Positions 51,479 to 60,860 are shown, counted from the stretch's first letter. The stretch is 64,000 nt of DNA from Cyanobacteriota bacterium (GCA_026389315.1 JAPLIC010000061.1:1-64000), one strand, 5' to 3'. Program-made: numbers and translations. Notes: generated by a model from the letters alone, not told the origin.

Positions 51479-51925
51479 TTAATCGTTGAGCCGCTCCATG
51501 CAGTAAGTCACGAAGGTCCCCACCGGGCTCCAAAGGAGATAGGGCACCAGCAACAGGGCCGCCGGCCTGCTGATGGGCACCAGGACTGCGGCCAGCCCCA
51601 TTCCCCAAAGCCACCCTGCCAGGCCTACCAACGTGCCGTTGCGCAGGCGACGGGTGCGACAAATGACCCAGGTGTAGCTCTGCACCAATACCAACAGCAC
51701 CAGATAGGCAGCCAGAAGCCTGCCGCTGCCGCTGGCCGCCCAGGCCTGGAGAGCCGAAGCAAAGAAACAGAGGTAGATCACCGACCAGATGGCCGGAATC
51801 CAGCGCTCGAAGGTGAGCCAGCGGGGCCGGCGCAACTGCAGAAACCAGCGAAATTCCCGGCGACTGGGGGTGAGCACCAGGATCACCAGCACCATCCAGG
51901 CAGCAATCACCAGCCAGGCGGGCAT
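51479..51925 (-). CDS. TspO/MBR-family membrane protein
   Basis: This is a five-helix membrane protein of about 148 residues. The stretch PRWLTFERWIPAIWSVIYLC matches the W-x-F-x-x-V/I-W region of TspO, and the end, SRPAALLLVPYLLWSPVGTF, matches its fifth helix. TspO proteins bind tetrapyrroles and cholesterol-like ligands and modulate stress responses. ATG 51925 (MPAWLVIAAW) gives the usual length; the longer frame to 51991 adds an unrelated basic tail. Divergent from acsA. Confidence 0.65.
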   Translation of the reverse strand: MPAWLVIAAWMVLVILVLTPSRREFRWFLQLRRPRWLTFERWIPAIWSVIYLCFFASALQAWAASGSGRLLAAYLVLLVLVQSYTWVICRTRRLRNGTLVGLAGWLWGMGLAAVLVPISRPAALLLVPYLLWSPVGTFVTYCMERLND

Positions 51926-52006
51926 GGAATCAAGAGCAAGGGCCAACCCCCATCGTTTCACTGGGACAGCCCCTGCGCTTGACTGCTTCACAGCGCAATG
52001 TGATCC

Positions 52007-54019
52007 ATGGCTGAGGCCCTCCCCAACCCAGACGCCACCCCAGCCGCGTCAACCGCGTCAGCCAGCATCGAATCGGTGCTGCACGAGGAGCGTCGCTTCG
52101 AGCCCCCTGCCGCCTTCGCCTCCCAGGCCCGCATCGGCTCGATCCAGGCCTACAGAGCCCTGGTGGCGGAAGCGGAGGCGGACCCAGATGCCTTCTGGGG
52201 GGCCCGGGCTCGCCAGGAGCTGCACTGGTTCACCCCCTTTGAGAAGGTGCTGGATTGGAGCGACCCTCCCTCGGCCCGCTGGTTTGAGGGGGGAACCACC
52301 AATCTCGCCTACAACTGCCTCGACCGCCACCTGCAGGGCCCCCGGGCCGACAAGCTGGCCCTGATCTGGGAAGGGGAGCCGGGGGACGAACGGCGCTTCA
52401 CCTACCGCCAGTTGCATGCCGAGGTTTGCAAGGCCGCCAATGCCTTGCGCAGCCTGGGCATTGGCAAGGGAGATCTGGTCGCTTTGTACATGCCGATGGT
52501 GCCCGAGGCGGCCATCGCCATGCTGGCCTGCGCCCGCATCGGGGCCCCCCACTCGGTTGTGTTCGGAGGCTTTTCGGCCGAAGCCCTGCGGGATCGCCTG
52601 ATCGACGGAGCCGCCAAGGCGGTGATCAGCGCCGATGGCGGCTTCCGCAAGGACAAGGCGGTGGCCCTCAAGCCAGCGGTGGATGCGGCCCTGGCCGGCG
52701 GCGCCTGCCCCACGGTGGACCACGTGTTGGTGGTGCGCCGTACGGGCGAACCCACCGCCATGGAAGCGGGGCGCGACCTGTGGTGGCATGACCTGGTGGA
52801 CAGCCAGAGCCCGGATTGCCCGGCCGAACCGATGGCCAGCGAAGACCGGCTGTTCGTGCTTTACACCTCCGGCTCCACCGGCAAACCCAAGGGGGTGGTC
52901 CACACCACGGCGGGCTACAACCTCTGGGCCCATCTCACCTTTCAGTGGATCTTCGACATCCGTGACGACGACATCCACTGGTGCACGGCCGATGTGGGCT
53001 GGATCACGGGGCACAGCTACATCGTTTACGGCCCCCTCTCCAATGGCGCCACGACGGTGATGTACGAAGGGGCACCGCGGCCCTCCAAGCCAGGGGCCTT
53101 CTGGGAAGTGATCGAAAAGCACCGCTGCACCATCTTCTACACCGCGCCCACGGCAATCCGCGCCTTCATGAAAAGTGGCCGCGAGGTGCCGGACCGCTCC
53201 GACCTGACGAGCTTGCGGCTGCTGGGCACCGTGGGTGAGCCCATCAATCCCGAAGCTTGGATGTGGTATCGCGATGTGATCGGTGGCAACCGCTGCCCAG
53301 TTGTCGACACCTGGTGGCAAACGGAGACCGGCGGCGTGATGATCAGCCCCCTGCCGGGGGCCACCGCCACCAAACCAGGCTCCTGCACCTTGCCCCTGCC
53401 GGGCATTGCCGCCGATGTGGTCGACCTGGAAGGCCGCAGCGTCGGCGTCGACCAGGGCGGCTATCTGGCGGTGCGAAGGCCCTGGCCGGGCATGATGCGC
53501 ACCGTCCATGGCGACCACGAACGCTTCCGCAAGAGCTACTGGGAGCACATTCCACCGATCAACGGCGAATACATTTATTTCGCCGGCGACGGGGCCCGCC
53601 GAGATGCCGATGGCTATTTCTGGGTCATGGGCCGGGTGGATGACGTCATCAACGTCTCCGGCCATCGCCTGGGCACGATGGAAATCGAATCCGCCCTGGT
53701 CAGCCATCCCGCCGTGGCCGAAGCGGCGGTGGTGGGCCGGCCCGACGAACTCAAAGGCGAAGCGATTGTGGCCTTTGTGAGCCTGGAGGGGGGCCGCAGC
53801 GGCGACGCCGCCCTCGAAGCCGAATTGCGCCGCCACGTCGGTCAGGAAATCGGCCCGATCGCCCGACCCGATCTGATTCGTTTCAGCGATGCTCTGCCCA
53901 AAACCCGCAGCGGCAAGATCATGCGTCGACTGTTGCGCTCAATTGCCGCCGGCCAGGAGGTGAGTGGCGACACCAGCACCCTCGAAGATCGATCGGTGCT
54001 GGATGCGTTGCGGGTCTGA
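52007..54019 (+). CDS. acsA: Acetyl-CoA synthetase
   Basis: The 670-residue enzyme activates acetate to acetyl-CoA through acetyl-AMP. Signature motifs are [20 protein letters not shown] (P-loop), [58 protein letters not shown] and [14 protein letters not shown] (catalytic Lys). The N-terminal 40 residues, Ala/Ser-rich, are unlikely to be part of the core. Confidence 0.92.
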   Translation: MAEALPNPDATPAASTASASIESVLHEERRFEPPAAFASQARIGSIQAYRALVAEAEADPDAFWGARARQELHWFTPFEKVLDWSDPPSARWFEGGTTNLAYNCLDRHLQGPRADKLALIWEGEPGDERRFTYRQLHAEVCKAANALRSLGIGKGDLVALYMPMVPEAAIAMLACARIGAPHSVVFGGFSAEALRDRLIDGAAKAVISADGGFRKDKAVALKPAVDAALAGGACPTVDHVLVVRRTGEPTAMEAGRDLWWHDLVDSQSPDCPAEPMASEDRLFVLYTSGSTGKPKGVVHTTAGYNLWAHLTFQWIFDIRDDDIHWCTADVGWITGHSYIVYGPLSNGATTVMYEGAPRPSKPGAFWEVIEKHRCTIFYTAPTAIRAFMKSGREVPDRSDLTSLRLLGTVGEPINPEAWMWYRDVIGGNRCPVVDTWWQTETGGVMISPLPGATATKPGSCTLPLPGIAADVVDLEGRSVGVDQGGYLAVRRPWPGMMRTVHGDHERFRKSYWEHIPPINGEYIYFAGDGARRDADGYFWVMGRVDDVINVSGHRLGTMEIESALVSHPAVAEAAVVGRPDELKGEAIVAFVSLEGGRSGDAALEAELRRHVGQEIGPIARPDLIRFSDALPKTRSGKIMRRLLRSIAAGQEVSGDTSTLEDRSVLDALRV

Positions 54020-54034
54020 GGGGCAAACGGTGCC

Positions 54035-54379
54035 TCAGGAGAAGCCGGGGGGCAAGACACCGGCTGTGGGCTGGCACATGAGATAGATGAACCAGATCGC
54101 GCCAGCCACAGGGAGCAAGGTGATGAAAATCCAGGCCCAGTGCTTGCCGCCATCGCGCAAGCGGCGAACGCTCAACGAAAGGGTGGGCAGCAAGACAACA
54201 ATGGCATAAAGCGAGTAAATCCAACCAAAGATATTGGAGATCTGGCTGAATAAGATCAGGCCAAGGCTAACGATGAAATTCGCCAGGGTGAACCACCAGT
54301 AGGCCGGCCGGCGCGAACGTCCCTCGAAATCAAAACTCCTTTGCCAGGCGTTCGTAAACGCATCAATCAGCTCAGACAT
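54035..54379 (-). CDS. DUF805-family membrane protein
   Basis: This 114-residue protein has FDFEGRSRRPAYWWFTLANF, LLPTLSLSVRRLRDGGKHWA and WIFITLLPVAGAIWFIYLMC, the standard DUF805 layout with three to four helices. An Arg-rich turn lies between helices two and three. These inner-membrane proteins have no assigned activity. It is convergent with acsA, 16 bp away. Confidence 0.8.
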   Translation of the reverse strand: MSELIDAFTNAWQRSFDFEGRSRRPAYWWFTLANFIVSLGLILFSQISNIFGWIYSLYAIVVLLPTLSLSVRRLRDGGKHWAWIFITLLPVAGAIWFIYLMCQPTAGVLPPGFS

Positions 54380-54427
54380 GAAATCTTGAATGCAACCTCT
54401 CCAGGGTGTGGCACCGATGGGGCGACG

Positions 54428-55216
54428 TCAATCAGATTGAGATCCCCTGTGATCACCCCAACGCACAACGGTCTCGGCCAACCGATCGATCTGTCGTTGG
54501 CGGGCCGGATCATCGGCCCAGTCGCCCAAAAACTGCTTGCGCAGACCTGCACTGGCCGGGGTGAGGTGGTCACCGGGTAGCTCCAGCAGTTCGCTGGCAT
54601 CGTCCTGGCGTTGCTTGAGAGTGTCGAAAAGGCGGGGACTCTGGTCGAGCTCGTCGCGGCGAAACCGCACCAGCAGGTTGCGGGGTTGGCGATAGCCGCT
54701 GGCGATCTGGCGCAGGGTTTCGGCCGGTGAAGGGCTGAATTCGCTGCGGAAGCCAAATTGTTCGCCCATCTCACTCAACAGGGGGATCGAGCGGGACGCT
54801 GAAAAATTGTTGAAGCTGAGGGCCACCAGCCCCCGCGCCCCGCGCCCGGCGTCGGGCGCCAACAGATGGAGCTTGCAGCCCAGGCTGTGGCCCAGCCGCA
54901 ACACCTGGGTGCGCAACTCCGGCTCAGCGGCGGCCCGGGCCTCGGCCAGCCGATCGGCGCGAAACAGCCGCCAGGCGTCATTGGCCTGGCTCTGGTGATC
55001 GAAGCCGGGGACGTAGCTCCAGGCACGCACCGCCCAGCCGCGCTGAACGCAGGACTCCAGCAGCCGGCGATAGCTGATGTGGGGTGTGGCGGCCAGGTAG
55101 GTGCCCCCGATGAACTCCAACCGCCTTGCTGGCGGCGCGCCGGCCAAACCGGGCCCGGGGGGCGGATCCAGACACCAGAGCGGACCCCGCTGGCGCCAGG
55201 TGAGGGGTTCAACCAC
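54428..55216 (-). CDS. DUF1350-family alpha/beta-hydrolase-like protein
   Basis: This cyanobacterial/plastid protein of 262 residues has LEFIGGTYLAATPHISYRRL, AVRAWSYVPGFDHQSQAND, LGHSLGCKLHLLAPD (nucleophile-elbow-like G-H-S-L-G) and LVALSFNNFSASRSIPLLSE. The open frame extends to 55666, but that part overlaps the peroxiredoxin. GTG 55216 or 55219, overlapping the peroxiredoxin stop, is the more likely start. The substrate is not known. Confidence 0.78.
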   Translation of the reverse strand: MVEPLTWRQRGPLWCLDPPPGPGLAGAPPARRLEFIGGTYLAATPHISYRRLLESCVQRGWAVRAWSYVPGFDHQSQANDAWRLFRADRLAEARAAAEPELRTQVLRLGHSLGCKLHLLAPDAGRGARGLVALSFNNFSASRSIPLLSEMGEQFGFRSEFSPSPAETLRQIASGYRQPRNLLVRFRRDELDQSPRLFDTLKQRQDDASELLELPGDHLTPASAGLRKQFLGDWADDPARQRQIDRLAETVVRWGDHRGSQSD

Positions 55217-55700
55217 CACTGGTTCCAGGGGTCCCCAGAGCTTGCAGGGCCTCAATGGCTTCTCGGCGGTGGGCCGGTCCATCCAAAAGGTTGTTGAAGA
55301 CATGGCGGATGACGCCCTGGCCATCGATGACATAGGTGACCCGCCCGGGCAGCAACCCAAGCACCGCCGGCACGCCATAGGCGCGCCGCAGTTGGTTGCC
55401 CGTATCCACCAACAACGGGTAGGGCAGTTGATGCTTGCCGGCAAAGCGCTGGTGGCTGGAGGCGTCATCACCGCTGACCCCCCAGACCTCGGCGCCGAGG
55501 GCCTGCAGATCGGCGTAGCTGTCGCGGAAAGCGCAGGCTTCCATCGTGCAGCCCGGGGTGTCGTCCTTGGGATAAAAGAAGAGCACCAAGGCCTGGCCCG
55601 CCAACTGGTCGCTGCGGCGTTCGACCCCATCGGCATCCCGCAGGGCCACGAGGGGGGCGCGATCACCGACGGAGAGGGCAGGGGCCATGGGGGAAGGCAA
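55209..55700 (-). CDS. bcp: Thiol peroxidase of the BCP/PrxQ type
   Basis: This 163-residue peroxiredoxin has the motif FFYPKDDTPGCTMEACAFRD, with the peroxidatic Cys51 and resolving Cys56 four residues apart, typical of PrxQ. VWGVSGDDASSHQRFAGKHQ and RVTYVIDGQGVIRHVFNN complete the fold. It reduces peroxides using thioredoxin. The start is ATG 55700 or 55688. It is coupled to the DUF1350 gene. Confidence 0.88.
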   Translation of the reverse strand: MPSPMAPALSVGDRAPLVALRDADGVERRSDQLAGQALVLFFYPKDDTPGCTMEACAFRDSYADLQALGAEVWGVSGDDASSHQRFAGKHQLPYPLLVDTGNQLRRAYGVPAVLGLLPGRVTYVIDGQGVIRHVFNNLLDGPAHRREAIEALQALGTPGTSGG

Positions 55701-55766
55701 AGGTGGCTGCCACTAGCCTAGGCAGGCCGGCCCTAGGCACCGGCTGCCCTTGCGTGACCTGAGATC

Positions 55767-56840
55767 ATGGCTGTAGGTCTTGATGCGGCGATGCCCGAGC
55801 CTGTCAGCCTCTGGGAACAGGGTGATTTCCTCGGCGTGGTGCTGAGCTCAGCTGCGCTGGCGGGGTCGGACGCTGCGCAAGCGAAAACCCCAAAAAGTCA
55901 GCGCAACAACCCTGCCTCCAGGGGGGCCGCCGGCAGAAGGGAGGCCACCACCAAAGAGGCCATGGCCAGCGCAGCCCAAGCCCAAGAGACTATGGCGAGC
56001 GAGGGATCAGCCAGCAGCGAGGCCCCCGCCAGCACCGATGCTTTGCCAGAGCCCCCTGGCCTCCCCCAGCCCCAGCCCATCAGCCTGCCAACCTTCCCCA
56101 GCCCGGCCCCCCAGGGCCTGCCCCCCTGCCCGGAGCGGCTCTTGATTGTGGATACGGAGACCACGGGGCTTTCGCCTGCCAAGGGCCGCTGCATCGAAGT
56201 GGGGGCTGTGCTGTTCCATGTGCCCAGCCGGGCGGTGCTCAGCCAGTTGTCCTTCCTGCTTCCCTGCAGCAGCAACCCGGCCGAACGGGTCAACGGCATC
56301 GCCGCTGCAGTGACGCGGCTGGACCAACCCCGTGAGCAATCCTTAGCCTGCCTGGAAGCGATGGCCGCCGCCGCCGACGTGCTGGTGGCCCACAACGCCG
56401 CCTTCGATCGCCAGTGGTTTGGACGCGAAGAGCTGCCGTCCTTGCAGCGGCCATGGCTCTGCTCGATGGAGGACATTCGCTGGCCGGCGCAACGCCACCT
56501 GCGGGCCACTCCCTCGGTGCGGGATCTGGCCCTGGCCTATGGGGTGCCCGTTTGGGCCGCGCACCGGGCGCTCACCGATTGCATCTACATCGCCCAGGTG
56601 TTTGAGCGGGAGGAGCAATTGGAAGCCCTGTTGCAACAAGCCCTGTTACCCCGCAAGCTCTATCGAGCCCGCCTTCCCTACGACCAGCGGCACTTGGCCA
56701 AGGAGGCCGGTTTCCGCTGGAATGAGGGCGTCCAGGGGGCCTGGTCCAAACGGCTGACGGAAGCTGAACGGGTGCTGTTGCCCTTCGAAGTCTTCCCGGC
56801 GGAGGGGGCCCAGAGCCCCAATTGGCCACAATCGGCCTGA
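55767..56840 (+). CDS. 3'-5' exonuclease (DnaQ/RNase T-like) with long disordered N-terminus
   Basis: This 357-residue protein begins with an Ala/Ser/Pro-rich, probably disordered segment (about 25-125). It then carries a DEDD exonuclease: LLIVDTETTGLSPAKGRCIE (Exo I), VLVAHNAAFDRQWFG (Exo II) and WAAHRALTDCIYIAQVFERE (Exo III; the H-x4-D of the DEDDh type). The C-terminus (about 300-345) has a compact RLPYDQRHLAKEAGFRWNEG motif like DUF5710. It is a stand-alone proofreading-type nuclease, not the Pol III epsilon operon. Confidence 0.8.
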   Translation: MAVGLDAAMPEPVSLWEQGDFLGVVLSSAALAGSDAAQAKTPKSQRNNPASRGAAGRREATTKEAMASAAQAQETMASEGSASSEAPASTDALPEPPGLPQPQPISLPTFPSPAPQGLPPCPERLLIVDTETTGLSPAKGRCIEVGAVLFHVPSRAVLSQLSFLLPCSSNPAERVNGIAAAVTRLDQPREQSLACLEAMAAAADVLVAHNAAFDRQWFGREELPSLQRPWLCSMEDIRWPAQRHLRATPSVRDLALAYGVPVWAAHRALTDCIYIAQVFEREEQLEALLQQALLPRKLYRARLPYDQRHLAKEAGFRWNEGVQGAWSKRLTEAERVLLPFEVFPAEGAQSPNWPQSA

Positions 56841-56934
56841 TGGCACACTTTTCTTCCTATTCAGAAAGCCCTCCTGGACTTTCTGGCCCTTAAGGGGTTG
56901 CGGTGGACATGCTGGAAACAGTTGATCCGTTGGC

Positions 56935-57189
56935 ATGAAGGTCAGCCCGACTGCTGCGAGTGCAGCCGGCCCGGATCGGGTCAGCCAGCGCCTCAAGCAC
57001 TGGCAATCGGCACGCACCTGGGCCTGGTTGATTCGGGAGGCCGAAGGGCTGTGGTCAGAGGATGCCCGGTTTCTACAACGACTTGGGGCGGCTGAACTGC
57101 TGCAGGTGGTGCAAGAGGTCCCCCCGAGACTGCGGCGCCGGGTCAACCTTTGGCTCGAACGTTTTCATGTTCTGACGCGCCTGCAGTGA
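56935..57189 (+). CDS. Small basic protein of unknown function (84 aa)
   Basis: ATG 56935 opens an 84-residue, helix-rich protein: RVSQRLKHWQSARTWAWLIR, then LWSEDARFLQRLGAAELLQV and a basic tail RRRVNLWLERFHVLTRLQ. It is positively charged and soluble. The preceding 95 bases hold no gene. I recognise no family. A DNA- or RNA-binding role would fit the charge but is not shown. Confidence 0.5.
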   Translation: MKVSPTAASAAGPDRVSQRLKHWQSARTWAWLIREAEGLWSEDARFLQRLGAAELLQVVQEVPPRLRRRVNLWLERFHVLTRLQ

Positions 57190-57252
57190 ATCTGCAGTGA
57201 GACCCATATTCACGGCGCCTGGCTAGCCATGGGACGGAGCCAAAAAAAGGCC

Positions 57253-57284
57253 ATAAAAAAACCGCTCTATGGCAAAGAGCGGTT
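57253..57284 (-). terminator. Rho-independent terminator downstream of tRNA-Pro
   Basis: AACCGCTC (57260-57267) and GAGCGGTT (57277-57284) form the stem. Reading the minus strand, the hairpin is followed by a run of T (the AAAAAA at 57255-57260). It lies 28 bp past the tRNA 3' end, so it ends that transcript. Confidence 0.65.
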
Positions 57285-57311
57285 CCAAAGTGACGATTAA
57301 AACCGGTGAAA

Positions 57312-57385
57312 TCGGAGCGGCGGGATTCGAACCCACGACCCCCACTACCCCAAAGTGGTGCGCTACCAAGCTGCGCTACGCCCCG
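57312..57385 (-). tRNA. tRNA-Pro (anticodon GGG)
   Basis: On the minus strand a 74-nt cloverleaf starts CGGGGCGTAGCGCAGCTTGG. The acceptor stem is CGGGGCG/CGCTCCG (one G-T pair), the anticodon stem CCACT/AGTGG, and the loop TTGGGGT gives anticodon GGG. The T-arm GGTTCGAATCC is standard. The CCA end is not encoded, as usual in cyanobacteria. It reads CCC codons and, with other isoacceptors elsewhere, serves the proline-rich proteome. A terminator follows. Confidence 0.92.
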
Positions 57386-57400
57386 GCAAAAGGGAACCTA

Positions 57401-57760
57401 TCACAGCAGGTCTCTGACCTCGGTTGGAGGCTCCCGCAAGCACGCCAACAGGCGTGCCGTGAGCCGTTCGCGGTTGAGGGAGGCGTAGCCGGAGATCCTT
57501 TGCTGGCGGGCCAGACGCCGCAGGTCCGCCAAGCCCATCGTCGCCAGCCTCAGTTCCGGCAGCCGGCGCCAGGCCCCGGAGGGCACCGGCAGTTCCGAGC
57601 CCTGGCGACCATCGCGGAAGCTGAACAGCGCCCCGCCCGCCATCCATTCCGGCACCAGCACAAACAGAACCGCCAACAGGCCATAGAGCTCTACCAAGCC
57701 TCTGGGCAGCGGATGCAGCTGGCGCGGCTCTGGGTCCGGCGGTGGGCCTTGGGAGGCCAT
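57401..57760 (-). CDS. Small membrane protein with Rho-N/SAP-like tail
   Basis: This 119-residue protein starts at ATG 57760, which overlaps the stop of the upstream small gene (TGATG). It has a Pro-rich N-terminus, one hydrophobic segment (about 24-42, ELYGLLAVLFVLVPEWM), and a C-terminal helical motif MGLADLRRLARQQRISGYAS, then LNRERLTARLLACL. The latter resembles Rho N-terminal/SAP nucleic-acid-binding folds. Membrane-tethered nucleic-acid binding would be the inference. Its family is cyanobacterial and of unknown function. Last gene of a three-gene operon. Confidence 0.6.
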   Translation of the reverse strand: MASQGPPPDPEPRQLHPLPRGLVELYGLLAVLFVLVPEWMAGGALFSFRDGRQGSELPVPSGAWRRLPELRLATMGLADLRRLARQQRISGYASLNRERLTARLLACLREPPTEVRDLL

Positions 57761-57918
57761 CAGAGCAGGGAGCCGCCGCCCTGGGCAGGACCCTGGCGCC
57801 ACAGCAGGGGGGGCGCCATGGGCGGATGGAGACGGGCATACCAGAAGGCCATCGCAAAACAGAAACCGATCGTGATCAGCAGTCCCACAATCACGACTCG
57901 ATCAGGGAGGGGAGTCAT
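57760..57918 (-). CDS. Tiny single-pass membrane protein (52 aa)
   Basis: ATG 57918 opens MTPLPDRVVIVGLLITIGFC, then FAMAFWYARLHPPMAPPLLW and a Gly-rich end, to a stop at 57760-57762. It has one transmembrane helix (about 8-27). Both ends overlap neighbours: its start overlaps the MliC-like stop (ATGA) and its stop overlaps the next start. This nested spacing makes the frame convincing despite its size. Function unknown. Confidence 0.6.
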   Translation of the reverse strand: MTPLPDRVVIVGLLITIGFCFAMAFWYARLHPPMAPPLLWRQGPAQGGGSLL

Positions 57919-58277
57919 ACATCCTCCACGCGTTGGCAGTGCATCAGGGTGGGCATGGGCTGGGTTAGCTCAAGTTGGAGTTCATCGTCCTTGACACGCA
58001 ACATCAATCCCTCGCCGCTATAACTCATACCATTGTCAACCTGCCGATCCCGAAACAGGGTGGAGCGTTGGCCGCCCATCGAAATGGACGCTTGGGAATC
58101 ATTGCGTTCAAGAATTAGCACCTGCTGCTGCTCACAACGAAAGCGATCCTTCCTGTCGTAATTTTCCCACCACGGCGAGTCAATCGCCACAGCAAAGGGA
58201 GCGGACATCGTCACAGCCAGACTCAGCCAGGCATGAGGGATCAGGGGCAGGGCAAAAGCCGAAGCCAAAAGGTGCAT
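57915..58277 (-). CDS. MliC-like (lysozyme-inhibitor-fold) exported protein
   Basis: This 120-residue protein has an N-terminal signal peptide (ALPLIPHAWLSLAVTMSAPF) and a small beta-barrel pattern. RFRCEQQQVLILERNDSQAS, SISMGGQRSTLF, GMSYSGEGLMLRVKDDELQL and a C-terminal MHCQRV put two cysteines where MliC/PliC proteins have their disulfide. Proteins of this fold inhibit C-type lysozymes in some bacteria. Whether this one does is uncertain. First gene of a three-gene overlapping operon. Confidence 0.6.
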   Translation of the reverse strand: MHLLASAFALPLIPHAWLSLAVTMSAPFAVAIDSPWWENYDRKDRFRCEQQQVLILERNDSQASISMGGQRSTLFRDRQVDNGMSYSGEGLMLRVKDDELQLELTQPMPTLMHCQRVEDV

Positions 58278-58283
58278 CTCAGC

Positions 58284-59003
58284 TCACACAATGATTGGGC
58301 CGTTATCGCCGCGCAATACACAATGGGAGACGCTCCAATCAAAGTGGCTCCAGACTGCAGGCGGTAGTCGATAGTCGCAGCCAGTAAAGTCAGCTAACAA
58401 AACGCCAGTGGGCTGGGCCGAACAGTAAGGCCGACTGCCGGGCTTGGCGAGATATTGCTGGTGGTAAGTCTCCCCGGGATGGAAAGTGACATCGGCCCGA
58501 ATCTCCGTGGTGATCGGGCCGAAACCAGCGGCGGCCAACTGACGGCCGTATTGGGCGCCGCTGGCGGTGGCCAGGGCCAGCCCTTCGGGATCGTCAATAA
58601 AGATCGCCGAGCGGTACTGGCTGCCCCGGTCGTTGCCCTGGCGATCCCCCTGGGTGGGGTCGTGGCATTCCCAAAAGAGCTTGAGGAGATCGCTCAAATG
58701 CACCTGCTCCTGGTCCCAAACCACCCGTACCACCTCGGCATGGCCACTGCGGCCACTGCAAACCTGTTGGTAGGTGGGTTGGGCAAGGGCACCGCCGGCA
58801 TATCCCACCGCCGTCGTCACCACCCCGGGGAGGCGCCAGAAGCCCTTCTCAGCCCCCCAGAAACAGCCACAGCCAAACAACACCACCCCTTGGCCGGATC
58901 CGGCTGGCGCGTCAACGGAGGTTCCAAGCACCGCATGGGTGCGCTCCTGGGACGCCTTGCGATCCAGGGCACCCTGGCCTGATCCAGAAAAGAGTCCGAG
59001 CAC
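58284..59003 (-). CDS. msrA: Peptide methionine sulfoxide reductase MsrA
   Basis: This 239-residue enzyme repairs S-methionine sulfoxide. The catalytic motif FGCGCFWGAEKGFWRLPGVV has the nucleophilic Cys47. VGYAGGALAQPTYQQVCSG, FWECHDPTQGDRQGNDRGSQ and YRSAIFIDD are diagnostic. The product is longer than minimal MsrA because of about 35 extra N-terminal residues and a C-terminal stretch with a further Cys that may act as resolving residue. The neighbouring genes are not obviously linked. Confidence 0.9.
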   Translation of the reverse strand: MLGLFSGSGQGALDRKASQERTHAVLGTSVDAPAGSGQGVVLFGCGCFWGAEKGFWRLPGVVTTAVGYAGGALAQPTYQQVCSGRSGHAEVVRVVWDQEQVHLSDLLKLFWECHDPTQGDRQGNDRGSQYRSAIFIDDPEGLALATASGAQYGRQLAAAGFGPITTEIRADVTFHPGETYHQQYLAKPGSRPYCSAQPTGVLLADFTGCDYRLPPAVWSHFDWSVSHCVLRGDNGPIIV

Positions 59004-59048
59004 GGCGAAACGATGGCTTGGTCTCAGCCTAGGCAGGTTGGGCCAGCC

Positions 59049-60812
59049 TCAGACCGGCTCCAGCCGTTCGGCCTGCTCCCTTTCCCAAAGCCGCCGGTAC
59101 GGGCCCGCCACCGCGACGAGCTCCCGGTGGTGACCCTGCTGCACCAAAAGCCCCTCTTCCATCACCAGGATGCGATCACAGGCGGCAGCGGCGGAAAGCT
59201 GGTGGCTGATCATCAACACCGTGCGCCGTTCCTGTTCGCGCACCGACCGCAGAATGGCTGCCGCGGTGTTGTTATCCACACTGGCCAAGGCATCGTCGAG
59301 CACCAACAACGGGGCGTCGACCAGCAGGGCCCGGCCCAGGGCCGTGCGCTGGCGCTGACCACCACTGAGGGTGATGCCCCGTTCGCCCACCAAGGTGTCG
59401 TAGCCGTCGGGGAAACCGCGGATGTCAGCTTCCAGCCGGGCCTCACGGGCCGCCCGCTCGACGTGGCCCCGGGAAGCTTCCGGGGCGCCGTAGCGGAGGT
59501 TGTCCGCCAGGCTGCAGGTGAACAGGTAACCCTCCTGGGGCACCAGGGCCACCCGGGAGCGCAAGCTGTCCAAATCCAAAGTCGTGATGTCGACCCCATC
59601 AAAAAACAGCTGCCCCTCCGGCACCTGCACCAGCCGTCCCAGGGCGCGGGCGAGGGTGGTTTTGCCACAGCCCACCGGCCCGACCACAGCCACCAGTTCA
59701 CCCGGCGCCAGGGTGAAGTGCAGGTTGTCGAGGGCGGGGCGTTGGGCGTCGGGATAGCGAACGGTGAGCCCCACCGCCTGCACGGCCCCTTGGGCGGGCT
59801 CTGCAGCCCGCTGGGGCCTGGCGGGGGATGTAATCAGGGGGCGACGGTTGAGCAGGGCCTCGACCCGCTCCAGGCTGACCTGGCCGGTCTGGAAGGTGTT
59901 GAGGGTGAAACCGAGCAGGGCCGTGGGAAAGACCAGCCGCTCGATGTAGAGCACCAAAGCCACCAGATCACCGATGCTGAGGCTGCCGCGTTCCAGCTGG
60001 CCACTACCAAGGGCCAACAGCAACAACAGGCTGATGGAGGAAATGCCCTCCAACAGGGGGAAAAGGGTGCTGCGGGAACGGGCCAGACCCAGGGCCGCAT
60101 CGCGGTATTCGCGATTGCGGCCGGCGAAGGCCTTTTGTTCGGTGGCCTCCTGGCCGTAGATCTTGATGGCCCCGATCCCGGAAATGTCCTCCTGAATCAG
60201 ATCGCTGAGGCTGGCCAGGGATTCCTGCAGGCGCCGTTGCTGGCGCATCATGCGGCCACCGAACAGGCGCACCGTCACCAACATCAAGGGATAGAGGCCC
60301 ACCGCCGCCAGGCTCAAGCCCGGATTGATCAGCAACATCGCCGGCAGCGTCATGGCATAGGCCAAGGCGGTGTTGGCCAGGCTGAGCAGGGCAAAACCCA
60401 GCAACCGACGAACATTTTCGACGTCGCTGGTGGCGCGGCTGATCACCTCGCCACTGCCCATCCCCTGCACAAAACTTGGTTCCTGGCGCAAGACGTGGTC
60501 GAAGATGCGCTGCTTGAGATCGGCCTCCACCTGGCGGCCGATCCCAAACACCAGGACGCGAGAGGCCAACCGCACCAGCCCCATCACGGTCGCCAACGCC
60601 AGGATCAGGGCCGCTTCCACCAGCAGCTCCCGCTGGCTGAAGCCATCCTTGAGACTCTCGATGATCCGGCGCACCAACAGGGGAAAGGCGGTGCTCAGGA
60701 GGTTGACCACCACCAACGCCACCACACCCAGGGCGACGTCGCGACGGTGGGGACCCAGATAACGGGCAATCAGATCGAGCCGCAGGGCGCTCATCGGCGT
60801 CTCGCTGGCCAT
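59049..60812 (-). CDS. ABC exporter, fused permease and ATPase (MsbA-like)
   Basis: This 587-residue half-transporter has an N-terminal six-helix membrane domain (about 20-310). The ATPase has Walker A GPVGCGKTTLARALG, Q-loop LVPQEGYLFTCSLADNLRYG, signature [18 protein letters not shown], Walker B PLLVLDDALASVDNNT and H-loop LMISHQLSA. The Walker-B Glu is Asp (LDDA), as seen in one group of multidrug and lipid exporters. It would function as a homodimer. The substrate cannot be inferred. Confidence 0.85.
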   Translation of the reverse strand: MASETPMSALRLDLIARYLGPHRRDVALGVVALVVVNLLSTAFPLLVRRIIESLKDGFSQRELLVEAALILALATVMGLVRLASRVLVFGIGRQVEADLKQRIFDHVLRQEPSFVQGMGSGEVISRATSDVENVRRLLGFALLSLANTALAYAMTLPAMLLINPGLSLAAVGLYPLMLVTVRLFGGRMMRQQRRLQESLASLSDLIQEDISGIGAIKIYGQEATEQKAFAGRNREYRDAALGLARSRSTLFPLLEGISSISLLLLLALGSGQLERGSLSIGDLVALVLYIERLVFPTALLGFTLNTFQTGQVSLERVEALLNRRPLITSPARPQRAAEPAQGAVQAVGLTVRYPDAQRPALDNLHFTLAPGELVAVVGPVGCGKTTLARALGRLVQVPEGQLFFDGVDITTLDLDSLRSRVALVPQEGYLFTCSLADNLRYGAPEASRGHVERAAREARLEADIRGFPDGYDTLVGERGITLSGGQRQRTALGRALLVDAPLLVLDDALASVDNNTAAAILRSVREQERRTVLMISHQLSAAAACDRILVMEEGLLVQQGHHRELVAVAGPYRRLWEREQAERLEPV

Positions 60813-60860
60813 TAGGTCCGCCTAACCTACGCAGCTCCCTTGGCCTGCCGGCGCGCCGCG

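Noticed and set aside
55217..55666. N-terminal extension of the DUF1350 frame
   Set aside because: It overlaps the peroxiredoxin gene and has no DUF1350 similarity.
57312..57385. tRNA-Pro as an integration site
   Set aside because: No partial tRNA repeat or integrase gene is present nearby.
59013..60815. 600-codon frame antisense to the ABC exporter
   Set aside because: Low-complexity His/Gln-rich translation. The opposite strand has complete ABC motifs.
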